This document shows, piece by piece, positions 1 to 7,002 of a stretch of 14,842 nucleotides of DNA (position 1 is the stretch's first letter; every line of letters begins with the position of its first letter). The notes under the pieces were generated by a model. The model did not search any database. It was not told the origin of the DNA and saw only the letters and a program-made list of their open reading frames with translations. The translations under genes were made by a program, and so were the position numbers. The DNA is from Pseudomonadota bacterium. Lineage in GTDB: Bacteria; Pseudomonadota; Gammaproteobacteria; Burkholderiales; Burkholderiaceae_B. The stretch covers positions 1 to 14,842 of the forward strand of contig JAEWJD010000214.1 in assembly GCA_023386765.1 (NCBI GenBank), written 5' to 3'.

Positions 1-162
1 TGCTTGGGGTCGTTCCAGACGGCGGGATCTTCGAGTTCGGCGTTTACGACGTGCAGGCGTTCAGCTTTGGCATCGTAGTCAAAGATACCTCCGTAGAGCC
101 TGTTCGCGCTCCGCGTAGTCTTCGAGACGGGCGGCGATCTGGTTCTGACGTTCGGCTTCCAT
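1..162 (-). CDS. prfB: Peptide chain release factor 2, N-terminal part (programmed frameshift)
   Basis: Release factor 2 recognises UGA and UAA stop codons in the ribosomal A site and triggers peptide release. Only the first ~54 codons are inside the window; the gene continues past position 1. The ATG is at 162-160, with a weak AGGA-type ribosome site just upstream. Reading starts MEAERQNQIAARLEDYAE and reaches an in-frame TGA at codon 28. A +1 shift at the preceding CTT gives L-D-Y-D-A-K-A-E-R-L and an open continuation ending ...DPAVWNDPK. This is the known RF2 autoregulatory frameshift, not a broken gene. The neighbour recJ ends 94 bases upstream on the same strand. Identification is firm from the N-terminal sequence together with the frameshift site, although the GGQ domain lies outside the window. 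Confidence 0.93.
78..92 (-). promoter_or_regulatory. prfB: RF2 programmed +1 frameshift site
   Basis: On the minus strand the sequence reads GGAGG-TAT-CTT-TGA-C. The Shine-Dalgarno-like GGAGG (92-88) sits three bases before the CTT slip codon (84-82), and the in-frame stop TGA (81-79) is followed by C, the weak-termination context. This arrangement is the established RF2 autoregulation element: when RF2 is scarce the ribosome pauses at UGA, the internal SD pulls on 16S rRNA and the P-site tRNA slips +1 to UUU, restoring RF2 synthesis. Confidence 0.93.
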
Positions 163-196
163 GATTGATCCTGGTGACTTTTATGCGAAACCGACT

Positions 197-202
197 ATTT
201 TA
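197..202 (-). promoter_or_regulatory. Candidate -10 element for prfB
   Basis: The minus strand carries TAAAAT 35 bases upstream of the prfB ATG, in the 94-base gap after recJ. Five of six bases match the sigma-70 -10 consensus, but I see no convincing -35 at the expected distance. prfB may be transcribed from here, from the upstream rpfE-recJ unit, or both. Confidence 0.3.
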
Positions 203-256
203 GCGCGCTTGCCGGGGAGTCGGTCGGCTGCTTTTTCCCTCCCCGGGGTCCGGTGT

Positions 257-1963
257 TCAAACCGGGCCGGCGTATTCGATGACCAACTGGGCGGTAACCA
301 TGCCGTTCCAGACGTTTTGCTCCAGCCGGTAGGCCGCCTGGATCCGTTCCGGCAGGGATTCGTCGTGGCCGAACCAGATCGCGTCAAAGCGCTGGCCGCC
401 GCGCTCCAGGGCCAGCTTGAGGTGCTTTTCGCCGACCAGGCGCTGGTTGCGTACCGTGAACTCATCGAGGAACAGCGGGGCGGCGAATCCCGCGCCCCAT
501 ACCTGTTGCTGCAGCAGGCCGGCCACTTCGGCGTTGGCGTAGCCCGATTCCAGGGAACCGTCGGTTTCCAGCAGGGGTTCGAAGCGATCGCGTCCGGTCA
601 GCTCGCGCACGGCGGCATCGAAGGCCGGCGCGAACGCGTCGAAACCGTCCACCCCCAGGGTGAGGCCGGCCGCCATGGCATGCCCCCCGAACTTGCGGAT
701 CAGGCCAGGGTGGCGCTTGGAGACAAGGTCCAGCACGTCGCGCAGGTGCACGTCCGGAATGGAGCGGCCCGAGCCACGGATCTCATCGTCACCGGCTGGC
801 GCGAAAGCCAGCGTGGGGCGCCAGAATTTTTCCTTCAGGCGCGAGGCGACCAACCCGACCACACCCTGGTGCCAACTGGGGTCGAAGACGCAGACGGTGG
901 CGCCGGCCACGGCATCGGGCGCCTCCATGGCTGCCATGGCCTGTTCGCGCATTTCGGCCTCGATGCCGCGTCGCTCGCGGTTGATCTGGTCGAGTTCGCG
1001 CGCCATGGCCAGGGCCTGGTCTTCGTCATCGGTGGTCAGGCAGGCGATCCCCAGACTCATGTCGGCCAGGCGGCCGGCGGCATTGATGCGCGGGCCCAGG
1101 GCAAAGCCCAGGTCAAAACCGTTGGCGCTGCGAGGCTCGCGCCCGGCCACCGCGAAGAGCGCGCGCAGGCCCGGCTGCATGCGTCCGGCGCGCATGCGTT
1201 GCAGGCCCTGCGTGACCAACAGCCGGTTGTTGGCGTCGAGCTTTACCACGTCGGCCACCGTACCCAATGCCACCAGATCGGCCAGCGCGTCCAGGCGCGG
1301 CCCGCCATCGGCGGCGAACACGCCACGGCGACGCAGTTCGGCCCGCAGGGCCAGCATCAGATAGAAGATGACGCCCACGCCGGCCAGGTTCTTGGACGGA
1401 AAGCCGCAGCCGGGCTGGTTGGGGTTGACGATGGCCAGGGCCTCGGGCAGCGTGTCGCCTGGCAGGTGATGGTCGGTGATGACCACGCCGATGCCGGCGG
1501 CATTGGCGGCGTCCACGCCGTCCACGCTGGCAATCCCGTTGTCCACGGTGATGATGATGTCGGGCTTGCCGTTGCGATGCCGCAGCGCCAGTTCGACCAC
1601 GGCCGGAGACAGGCCGTAGCCGGTTTCGAAGCGGTTCGGGACCAGGAAGTCGACCTGTGCGCCCATGGCGGCCAGCGCGCGCAGGCCGACCGCGCAGGCG
1701 GTCGCGCCGTCGCAATCGTAGTCGGCCACGATGAGCAGGCGTTTGCCCTGGGCGATCGCATCGGCCAGCACGGCGGCAGCGTGGCCGGCGTGGGTGAGCT
1801 GGCCGGGCGGCAACATGGACGGCCAGGCCAGATGGGTCTGGGCCGGGTCGATCACACCGCGCGCGGCCCACAGGCGCGACAACAGGGGATGTATGCCGGC
1901 GGCCTGCAGGTTTTGGCAGGCCGCGAGGTCGGCGTGGCGAACAGTCAGACGGGGGATGACCAC
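257..1963 (-). CDS. recJ: Single-stranded-DNA-specific 5'-3' exonuclease RecJ
   Basis: RecJ degrades single-stranded DNA 5'-3' in recombinational repair, mismatch repair and rescue of stalled forks, in the cytoplasm. The protein (~568 aa from this start; E. coli RecJ is 577 aa) shows the DHH phosphoesterase motifs in order: VADYDCDG (~79-86), TVDNGIAS (~139), the signature VVITDHH (DHH ~164-166), and further on the glycine-rich GGHAMAAG motif of the DHHA1 domain. The C-terminal part matches the RecJ OB-fold region. No ATG fits the N-terminus. GTG at 1963 puts the conserved PLLxRLWAxRGV segment at the same distance from the start as in E. coli; an in-frame GTG at 1999 is the alternative. From 1963 the gene overlaps the end of the rpfE-like gene by 19 bases, suggesting translational coupling. 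prfB follows 94 bases downstream. Confidence 0.95.
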   Translation of the reverse strand: MVIPRLTVRHADLAACQNLQAAGIHPLLSRLWAARGVIDPAQTHLAWPSMLPPGQLTHAGHAAAVLADAIAQGKRLLIVADYDCDGATACAVGLRALAAMGAQVDFLVPNRFETGYGLSPAVVELALRHRNGKPDIIITVDNGIASVDGVDAANAAGIGVVITDHHLPGDTLPEALAIVNPNQPGCGFPSKNLAGVGVIFYLMLALRAELRRRGVFAADGGPRLDALADLVALGTVADVVKLDANNRLLVTQGLQRMRAGRMQPGLRALFAVAGREPRSANGFDLGFALGPRINAAGRLADMSLGIACLTTDDEDQALAMARELDQINRERRGIEAEMREQAMAAMEAPDAVAGATVCVFDPSWHQGVVGLVASRLKEKFWRPTLAFAPAGDDEIRGSGRSIPDVHLRDVLDLVSKRHPGLIRKFGGHAMAAGLTLGVDGFDAFAPAFDAAVRELTGRDRFEPLLETDGSLESGYANAEVAGLLQQQVWGAGFAAPLFLDEFTVRNQRLVGEKHLKLALERGGQRFDAIWFGHDESLPERIQAAYRLEQNVWNGMVTAQLVIEYAGPV

Positions 1964-2880
1964 CAGCGTTTCCAATCCGTTTTGGGCGCCGGCAGCCACT
2001 TGCGCAAGCCGGTGCGGGGGTTGAGGGTGACATCGGCCTGGCGTTCGCGGCCCAGCAGCAGCAGCTGCAAGGCCTGCATGGGTTGGCCATCGGGGCGCGC
2101 CAGCGGGCGCAGGTGGTCGCGATCCAGCCGGGCCAGCGCGGCCAGCCAGCCGCCCCAGTCACCGGCGCGTGCCAGGGTGTCGAGTTCGGGGGCCAGGACC
2201 GGCGGCAGCGCCTGCAGCGTCCAGGGACGCGCGCCGCCATAGAGCCACAGGCCGTTGATGGGAGGCAGGCCGCGTTCGCTGCGCGCCTCGTTGACCGGGT
2301 GGGCATACCAGGCCATCTGGATATCGTTGAGCAGACGGCGCCAGGGCCGGCTGGCCGGGTCCAGCGCCCACCAGTGTTGCAGCCGCTCGCCGATCACGGC
2401 AGCCGGGCTGGCGGTGTCGGGCTGCAGCCCGGGGGGCAGACTCAGGCGCCAGCGCCCGGGGCTGAGCTCCTGCGCCTCGAAACCGCCGTCGGCCAGCAGC
2501 TCGCGAGCAGCCTCCAGCAGCGCGGCGCCTTCGTCGGGCTGCAAGCACAGCAGGTCGGGGTCGAGCAGGTTGGCGCTGTCCATGCCCAGGGCCAGGTGCA
2601 CCAGGTCTGCCACCCAGACCGGCGACTCGCCCTGCACCCCGCCCAGTAGCGGGCCCAGGCCCGCGCCCAAGGTCTGCGGTGGCTGCGGCACAAAACCGGC
2701 GGCCCGGACCTGCCAGCCCTCATAGGCCGTACAGCCCTGGGCGTGGACATCGAAAGCTTGCACGCGCGCCTGGCCCTGCGTCAGCCATTGGTTGAGCGTG
2801 GGGGCATGTTCAGGGAGGTGGCGGGCCAGCTCGCCGGCCACGGCGGTAGCGGGCAGGGCGCCCGGAATCACGAGTTGCAT
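1945..2880 (-). CDS. rpfE: RpfE-type conserved protein
   Basis: The 311-residue protein begins MQLVIPGALPATAVAGEL and resembles the family annotated as 'regulatory protein, RpfE type', conserved in beta- and gammaproteobacteria. Its biochemical role is unknown; the name comes from the Xanthomonas rpf cluster, where rpfE lies beside recJ, prfB and lysS. The same rpfE-recJ-prfB order here supports the assignment more than any motif does. Visible features are a Trp/Leu-rich C-terminal half (WYAHPVNEARSERGLPPING, then GLWLYGG) and no signal peptide or membrane segment. The ATG at 2880-2878 was preferred over the longer reading frame beginning at 2925 because the extra residues look like translated promoter and the family starts near MQLVIPG. 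The 3' end overlaps recJ. A TACAAT lies six bases upstream of the ATG. No rpfF/rpfC quorum genes are in the window. Confidence 0.75.
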   Translation of the reverse strand: MQLVIPGALPATAVAGELARHLPEHAPTLNQWLTQGQARVQAFDVHAQGCTAYEGWQVRAAGFVPQPPQTLGAGLGPLLGGVQGESPVWVADLVHLALGMDSANLLDPDLLCLQPDEGAALLEAARELLADGGFEAQELSPGRWRLSLPPGLQPDTASPAAVIGERLQHWWALDPASRPWRRLLNDIQMAWYAHPVNEARSERGLPPINGLWLYGGARPWTLQALPPVLAPELDTLARAGDWGGWLAALARLDRDHLRPLARPDGQPMQALQLLLLGRERQADVTLNPRTGLRKWLPAPKTDWKRWWSSPV

Positions 2881-2886
2881 GCCCGG

Positions 2887-2892
2887 ATTGTA
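2887..2892 (-). promoter_or_regulatory. Candidate -10 of rpfE-like gene (possible leaderless start)
   Basis: TACAAT on the minus strand ends six bases before the ATG at 2880, placing the expected transcription start on the A of the ATG. Possible -35 hexamers are TTTTGA with 16-base spacing or TTGACG with a short 14-base spacing. No Shine-Dalgarno sequence fits between this element and the ATG. Confidence 0.4.
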
Positions 2893-2965
2893 GTCCTGCC
2901 TGTGACCGTCAAAACAGACCGTCACAGTTGGCCTGCCGATCGCCTGTCACGGCCAGGAGGGTTAG

Positions 2966-2974
2966 TGCCATAAT
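2966..2974 (+). promoter_or_regulatory. Candidate extended -10 of lolC (possible leaderless start)
   Basis: The string TGCCATAAT is an extended -10 (TGN followed by CATAAT) and ends six bases before the GTG at 2981, so transcription would be expected to begin at the start codon. The -35 region is poor, as is usual for extended -10 promoters. An AGGAGG-like run at 2955-2960 lies 20 bases from the GTG, too far to serve it. Confidence 0.45.
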
Positions 2975-2980
2975 GCGCGG

Positions 2981-4261
2981 GTGCTGAAAATACCTTACGA
3001 ACTCTGGATCGGCGCCCGCTATGCGGGCCTGGCCCGACTGGGCCAGCGCCGCGGGCGGCGCGATCGCTTTATCTCCTTCATCGCGGCCTCTTCGATGGCC
3101 GGTATCGCGCTGGGCGTGGCAGCCCTGATCGTGGTGCTTTCCGTGATGAACGGCTTCCAAAAAGAAGTGCGTGACCGCATGCTGTCGGTCCTGCCGCACA
3201 TCGAAATCTACATCCCGGGTGCGGTGCCCGAGCGCGTGCTGGAGCAGTGGCGGCAGTTCGCCGACACGGCCGCCCAGAATCCGCAGGTCAAGGGCGAGGC
3301 CCCTTTCGTGGCCGCCGGCGGCATGCTGGCGCGCGGGCAGTCGCTGCGCGCGGTACAGGTGCGCGGGATCGACCCCGAGCTCGAGGGCGAAGTGTCCGAC
3401 CTGCCCAAACAGATGGTGAGCGGAAAACTGACCGACCTCGCCCCGGGCAGTTTCAAGATCGTGCTGGGCAGCGACCTGGCCAGCGCCATCGACGTGCAGC
3501 CTGGCGACACCGTCCTGATGCTGGCGCCTCAGGGCAGTATCAGCCCGGCCGGCTTTGCGCCGCGCATGCGGCAGTTCACCGTGGCGGGCACCTTCTCATC
3601 GGGCCATTACGAATATGACTCGTCCATGGTGTTCGTCAACGCCGAAGATGCTGCCAAGGTATTCCGCGACAGCGGTACGGCTGGCGCGCGGCTGCGGGTG
3701 GCGGACATGACGCGTGCCCCGGAGGTCGCTGCCGAGTTGAACAAGACGCTGCCTCCCTACGTGATGGCGAGCGACTGGTCGCGCAACAACCGGACCTGGT
3801 TCGCTGCCGTGCAGACCGAAAAGCGCATGATGTTCCTGATCCTGGCGCTGATCGTGGCAGTGGCCGCCTTCAACCTGCTTTCCTCGCTGGTGATGGCGGT
3901 CAAGGACAAACAATCCGACATCGCCATCCTGCGTACCCTGGGGGCGGGGCCGGGCGAAGTGGCGCGCATCTTCCTGGTGCAGGGCGCCCTGATCGGCGTG
4001 ATCGGTACCGCGTTGGGGGTGGGCGGAGGCATGCTCATCGCCTACAACGTCGATGTCATCGTGCCCTTCATTGAAAACCTGCTGGGTGTGCAGTTCCTGC
4101 CGCGCGAGATCTATTTCATCAGCGCCTTGCCGTCCGATCCCCGGGCCGGCGACATCGTCACCATCGGCCTGACCTCGTTGGTGCTGTCCCTTCTGGCCAC
4201 GCTTTATCCCAGCTGGCGCGCCTCGCGCCTGCAGCCTGCCCAGGTGTTGCGCCATGACTGA
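2981..4261 (+). CDS. lolC: Lipoprotein-releasing ABC transporter permease (LolC/LolE family)
   Basis: Inner-membrane component of the Lol machinery that extracts outer-membrane lipoproteins and hands them to the periplasmic chaperone LolA, powered by LolD. The 426-residue protein has the MacB/FtsX architecture: an N-terminal PYELWIGxRY motif, TM1 at ~31-57, a large periplasmic domain at ~60-275, then three TM helices at about 278-303, 325-355 and 390-412, ending in the family motif YPSWRASRLQPAQVLRHD. Around residues 187-200 the segment SPAGFAPRMRQFTVAG corresponds to the LolC 'hook' that recruits LolA. Start is GTG; no in-frame ATG precedes TM1. The stop overlaps the lolD ATG by 8 bases (ATGACTGA). 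No separate lolE follows, so this may be the single hybrid subunit called LolF in other bacteria. Confidence 0.95.
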   Translation: MLKIPYELWIGARYAGLARLGQRRGRRDRFISFIAASSMAGIALGVAALIVVLSVMNGFQKEVRDRMLSVLPHIEIYIPGAVPERVLEQWRQFADTAAQNPQVKGEAPFVAAGGMLARGQSLRAVQVRGIDPELEGEVSDLPKQMVSGKLTDLAPGSFKIVLGSDLASAIDVQPGDTVLMLAPQGSISPAGFAPRMRQFTVAGTFSSGHYEYDSSMVFVNAEDAAKVFRDSGTAGARLRVADMTRAPEVAAELNKTLPPYVMASDWSRNNRTWFAAVQTEKRMMFLILALIVAVAAFNLLSSLVMAVKDKQSDIAILRTLGAGPGEVARIFLVQGALIGVIGTALGVGGGMLIAYNVDVIVPFIENLLGVQFLPREIYFISALPSDPRAGDIVTIGLTSLVLSLLATLYPSWRASRLQPAQVLRHD

Positions 4262-4979
4262 TCTCACCCCTACGCCGCACGTCCTGCAGGACGATACGGC
4301 TCGCGCGCCCGCGCTGCGTGCCGAGCATCTGAGCAAAGTCTATGACGAAGGGCCGGCACGCATTCAGGTGCTGGATGACGTCTCGCTCGAAGTCGCACGA
4401 GGCGAAATGGTTGCCATCGTCGGCGCCTCGGGATCCGGCAAAAGTACGCTGCTGCACATCCTGGGGCTGCTGGATGTGCCCAGCAGCGGCAGCATCGAGG
4501 TCGATGGCACGCCGTCGGCCGGACTGTCCGAGTCGCGCAAGAGCGCCTTGCGCAACCGCAGCCTGGGTTTCGTCTATCAGTTCCATCATCTGTTGCCGGA
4601 ATTCTCGGCGCTGGACAATGTGGCCATGCCGCTGATCGTGCGCCGCATGGCGCGCGAGGCCGCGCGCGAACAGGCTGCGATCGTGCTTGAGCAGGTCGGG
4701 CTTGCCGCAAGGGCCGGGCATTTTCCCGGGCAGCTATCGGGTGGCGAGCGTCAGCGCGTGGCGCTTGCGCGTGCCTTGGTGTCGCGTCCGGCCTGCGTGC
4801 TGGCCGACGAGCCCACCGGCAACCTGGATCGCCATACGGCGCAGGCCATGTTCGAGTTGTTGACGCGGGTGAACCGTGAGTCGGGTACGGCTTTCATCAT
4901 CGTGACCCATGACAATGAGCTGGCCTCGCGCGCCGATCGCCAGCTGCACATGGAAAGCGGCCGCCTGCTGCCCGGTTAG
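4254..4979 (+). CDS. lolD: Lipoprotein-releasing system ATP-binding protein LolD
   Basis: Cytoplasmic ATPase that drives lipoprotein release by the LolC-type permease. The 241-residue sequence carries the complete ABC set: Walker A GASGSGKST (57-65), Q-loop region FVYQFHHLLPEFSALDNV (~106-123), signature LSGGERQRVALARAL (161-175), Walker B VLADEPTGNLD (182-192) and the switch histidine in IIVTHDNELA. The FVYQFHHLLPEF segment and overall length are typical of LolD among MacB-type ATPases. The ATG overlaps the last 8 bases of lolC, so the two are almost certainly co-translated. The tatD-family gene starts 23 bases after the TAG, behind a GC-rich hairpin. Confidence 0.95.
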   Translation: MTDLTPTPHVLQDDTARAPALRAEHLSKVYDEGPARIQVLDDVSLEVARGEMVAIVGASGSGKSTLLHILGLLDVPSSGSIEVDGTPSAGLSESRKSALRNRSLGFVYQFHHLLPEFSALDNVAMPLIVRRMAREAAREQAAIVLEQVGLAARAGHFPGQLSGGERQRVALARALVSRPACVLADEPTGNLDRHTAQAMFELLTRVNRESGTAFIIVTHDNELASRADRQLHMESGRLLPG

Positions 4980-4995
4980 GGCGGCAGTGCCGCCC
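4979..4995 (+). other. Perfect hairpin between lolD and tatD-family gene
   Basis: GGGCGGC-AGT-GCCGCCC is a perfect 7-bp, all-GC stem with a 3-base loop. It begins on the last base of the lolD stop codon and ends 7 bases before the tatD-family ATG, occupying the place where a Shine-Dalgarno sequence would be. There is no following T-tract, so it is not an obvious terminator. It could modulate distal translation or mRNA processing. Confidence 0.6.
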
Positions 4996-5002
4996 GCCCG
5001 CC

Positions 5003-5815
5003 ATGCTGATCGATACCCACTGCCACCTCGATGCCCCGGAGTTCGACGCCGACCGGCTGGAGGTGGCTGCCGCGGCCAGGGCGCGGGGAGTAGGCAGTAT
5101 CGTGATTCCTGCCGTGGCGGCCGGAAATTTCGAGACCGTGCGTGTATTGGCCCATGCCATCGATGGCGGTGCCTATGCACTGGGCATCCATCCTCTCTAT
5201 GTCGAACAGGCGCAAGCCGGTGATCTGGATCGCCTGCGTCGTGCCATCGAGGCAGCCCTGCCCGACCCACGTTTTGTGGCCATCGGCGAGATCGGCCTGG
5301 ATTTCTTTGTCGATGCCATCGCCAGCGGCGCGGCGCGCGAGCGCCAGGAACAGTGCTATGCCGCTCAACTGGGGCTGGCGGCCGAGTTCGGCCTGCCGGT
5401 GCTGTTGCATGTGCGGCGCTCGCAGGACATTTTGCTCAAGTACCTGCGCCGCCAGCCGGGCGTGGCCGGCGGTATCGCTCATGCCTTCAATGGCAGCGTG
5501 CCGCAGGCGCGCGCCTTTGTCGACCGTGGTTTTGCCCTGGGCATGGGTGGCGCCATGACCTATACGCGTGCGCTGCGCATCCGCGCCCATGCGCAGGACT
5601 TCGGGCTGGAGCATCTGGTACTGGAAACCGATGCGCCCGATATCCCACCCGCCTGGCTGATGACCGAGCCGCGCCGCAACAGCCCGGGGGAGTTGCCGCG
5701 CATTGCCGCCGAACTCGCGACCTTGCGCGGCTGCGGTCTCCAGGAGGTGGCACGGCAGACCACGGCCACCGCCTTGCGTGTCCTGCCGCGCCTGCAGCTG
5801 GCGCCGGCGGGTTGA
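5003..5815 (+). CDS. TatD-family metal-dependent hydrolase (YjjV-like)
   Basis: TatD-family TIM-barrel metalloenzymes are cytoplasmic; characterised members act as DNases (3'-5' exonuclease) and some as D-aminoacyl-tRNA deacylases. The 270-residue protein shows all metal ligands: DTHCHLD (His6, His8), GEIGLDFF (Glu96), LLHVRRSQD (His136), IAHAFNGS (His160) and LETDAPD (Asp210). The GMGGAMTYTRA and LETDAPDIPPAW segments look closer to the YjjV branch than to TatD or YcfH, so no symbol is given. The ATG must be correct because the HxH motif follows directly. No Shine-Dalgarno sequence is visible, so translation may depend on lolD. Confidence 0.9.
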   Translation: MLIDTHCHLDAPEFDADRLEVAAAARARGVGSIVIPAVAAGNFETVRVLAHAIDGGAYALGIHPLYVEQAQAGDLDRLRRAIEAALPDPRFVAIGEIGLDFFVDAIASGAARERQEQCYAAQLGLAAEFGLPVLLHVRRSQDILLKYLRRQPGVAGGIAHAFNGSVPQARAFVDRGFALGMGGAMTYTRALRIRAHAQDFGLEHLVLETDAPDIPPAWLMTEPRRNSPGELPRIAAELATLRGCGLQEVARQTTATALRVLPRLQLAPAG

Positions 5816-5989
5816 GCGCCAGGGTTGCGAAAACGGCCGTGACGCCCTTGGTCTGAACGTATTTTTCCAGTGAGCAAGCGCCTCGCGGCCCGATATCAGG
5901 CCCGCTGGCGCATCGGGTATCATGCCGCAGCCGGGCCGACTCGCGTGCGGCGGCCGGGGGGCCATAACCCATTTTCTCTGGTTTAACGT

Positions 5990-6235
5990 ATGTCGCTGAT
6001 CGAATTTTCGCTTGCCGAAGGCAGTGCCTTTATCGAAATCAACCAGTTGCTCAAGGCAACGGGCGTGTGCGATAGCGGCGGGGCCGGCAAGGCCTTGGTA
6101 GCTCAGGGCCTGGTGCGGGTGGGCGGCGAGGTCGAAACCCGCAAGACGGCCAAGATCCGGGCCGGCCAGATCGTGACCTGTGGCAGCGAACGCATCGTGG
6201 TGCGCGCTGCCGAGACGCCCTCCGACGACGCCTGA
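5990..6235 (+). CDS. S4-domain RNA-binding protein (YbcJ-like)
   Basis: An 81-residue protein consisting of one S4 RNA-binding domain. The pattern FIEINQLLKATGVCDSGGAGK followed by LVAQGLVRVGGEVETRKTAKIRAGQIV matches the compact S4 fold (YbcJ/YaaA type) found alone in many bacteria; such proteins probably bind structured RNA or ribosomes, but the exact role is not known. The start is ATG with only a weak CTGG upstream. The 174-base gap before it contains a TATCAT (5918-5923) as a possible -10, overlapping the end of an imperfect CCCGAT/ATCGGG dyad (5889-5917); neither is strong. The Mrr-like gene starts 2 bases after this stop codon. Confidence 0.82.
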   Translation: MSLIEFSLAEGSAFIEINQLLKATGVCDSGGAGKALVAQGLVRVGGEVETRKTAKIRAGQIVTCGSERIVVRAAETPSDDA

Positions 6236-6237
6236 GC

Positions 6238-6828
6238 ATGTTGCGAGCCGCCATGAAATTCAAGATGTCCCAGAACTCCATCTTTGCCGTGCTGATGCGC
6301 TCACCGTGGTGGATGAGTGCCGGCCTGGCCTTGCTGCTGAGCGTGGGCGGCGCGGCGGCCTTGCCACGCGACTTCGCGGCGGTTGGCGTGTTCGCCGCCG
6401 TGCCATTCGTGGTGATCGCCGTGCTGGCGGGGATCCGGCAAGGGCGCCAGCCTTCGGAGGCCCGGGTGCTGGCGGTGGCACAGGCGCTGGCCGGGATGGG
6501 CTGGAAGGAAGCCGCCGCCGCGTTCGAGGCGGGTTTCACGCGTGATGGCAGCCAGGTACAACGGCTGGATGGCGCAGGCGCCGATTTCGCGTTGCAACGC
6601 AAAGGCCGCGAGGCAGTGGTGAGTGCGCGGCGTTGGAAGGCCGCACGCATCGGCATCGAGCCGCTGCGCGAACTGGAGGCCGTCCGCCAGCAGCGCGGCG
6701 CACAGGAGGCCGTCTTCGTGGCCCTGGGTGAAGTCTCTGATAACGCCTGGGCCTATGCCCGCGAGCATGGCATCGCCTTGATGGCCGGTCCCGAACTGGC
6801 CCGGCTGTTGCGTCACCAGGCCCTCTGA
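6238..6828 (+). CDS. Membrane-anchored Mrr-like (restriction endonuclease-type) protein, catalytic lysine replaced
   Basis: The 196-residue protein has two predicted TM segments (~23-43 and ~46-66) and a C-terminal PD-(D/E)XK-type domain at ~74-191 of the Mrr_cat kind. The pattern GADFALQRKGREAVVSARRW, then IEPLRELEAV, GAQEAVFVAL and HGIALMAGPEL follows the usual 'GADxxLxxxGxxxLVQCKxW...' layout. The first Asp is kept (D116), but the expected Q-x-K becomes S129-A-R131, so nuclease activity is doubtful. The function of these membrane Mrr-like proteins is unknown; no methylase or other restriction gene is adjacent. ATG 6238 lies 2 bases after the S4-protein stop; ATG 6253 (MKFKMSQNS) is a reasonable alternative. 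Confidence 0.7.
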   Translation: MLRAAMKFKMSQNSIFAVLMRSPWWMSAGLALLLSVGGAAALPRDFAAVGVFAAVPFVVIAVLAGIRQGRQPSEARVLAVAQALAGMGWKEAAAAFEAGFTRDGSQVQRLDGAGADFALQRKGREAVVSARRWKAARIGIEPLRELEAVRQQRGAQEAVFVALGEVSDNAWAYAREHGIALMAGPELARLLRHQAL

Positions 6829-6939
6829 CGGGGCGCCGCAGCCGCATCCCTGACGGATGGCGCGGATGGTTGCAAAAATGGAACGCTGTATTGCTGACGC
6901 CTGCGGGCGTATGTGACGCTTCCCGGCGGGTCAGGGCGG

Positions 6940-6945
6940 TACTAT
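6940..6945 (+). promoter_or_regulatory. Candidate -10 element before DUF3313-type gene
   Basis: TACTAT matches five of six -10 consensus positions and lies 58 bases before the ATG at 7003. The -35 region is weak. Transcription from it would start near 6952 and include the hairpin at 6957-6977. Confidence 0.35.
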
Positions 6946-6956
6946 TGCCGGCGTCT

Positions 6957-6986
6957 GATGCCGGTGCCGCCGGCATCTCCATTTTT
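6957..6986 (+). terminator. Terminator-like hairpin in the leader of the DUF3313-type gene
   Basis: GATGCCGG-TGCCG-CCGGCATC is a perfect 8-bp stem with a 5-base loop, followed by TCCA and five T (6982-6986). An alternative 5-bp stem, CCGGC (6948-6952) with GCCGG (6960-6964), would exclude it. It may end transcription from the S4/Mrr-like genes or act as an attenuator for the lipoprotein gene, whose GGAG ribosome site is at 6988-6991. Confidence 0.5.
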
Positions 6987-7002
6987 CGGAGCGGTGTTTT
7001 TC

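Noticed and set aside
79..84. Stop codon inside prfB taken as a pseudogene or sequencing error
   Set aside because: The GGAGG-TAT-CTT-TGA-C context is the known programmed frameshift site and the +1 frame continues with RF2-like sequence.
161..2242. 693-codon open frame on the plus strand antisense to recJ and rpfE
   Set aside because: Composition is Gly/Gln/His/Ala-rich without any domain, and it is fully covered by clear recJ and rpfE-like genes on the other strand; long antisense frames are expected in GC-rich DNA.
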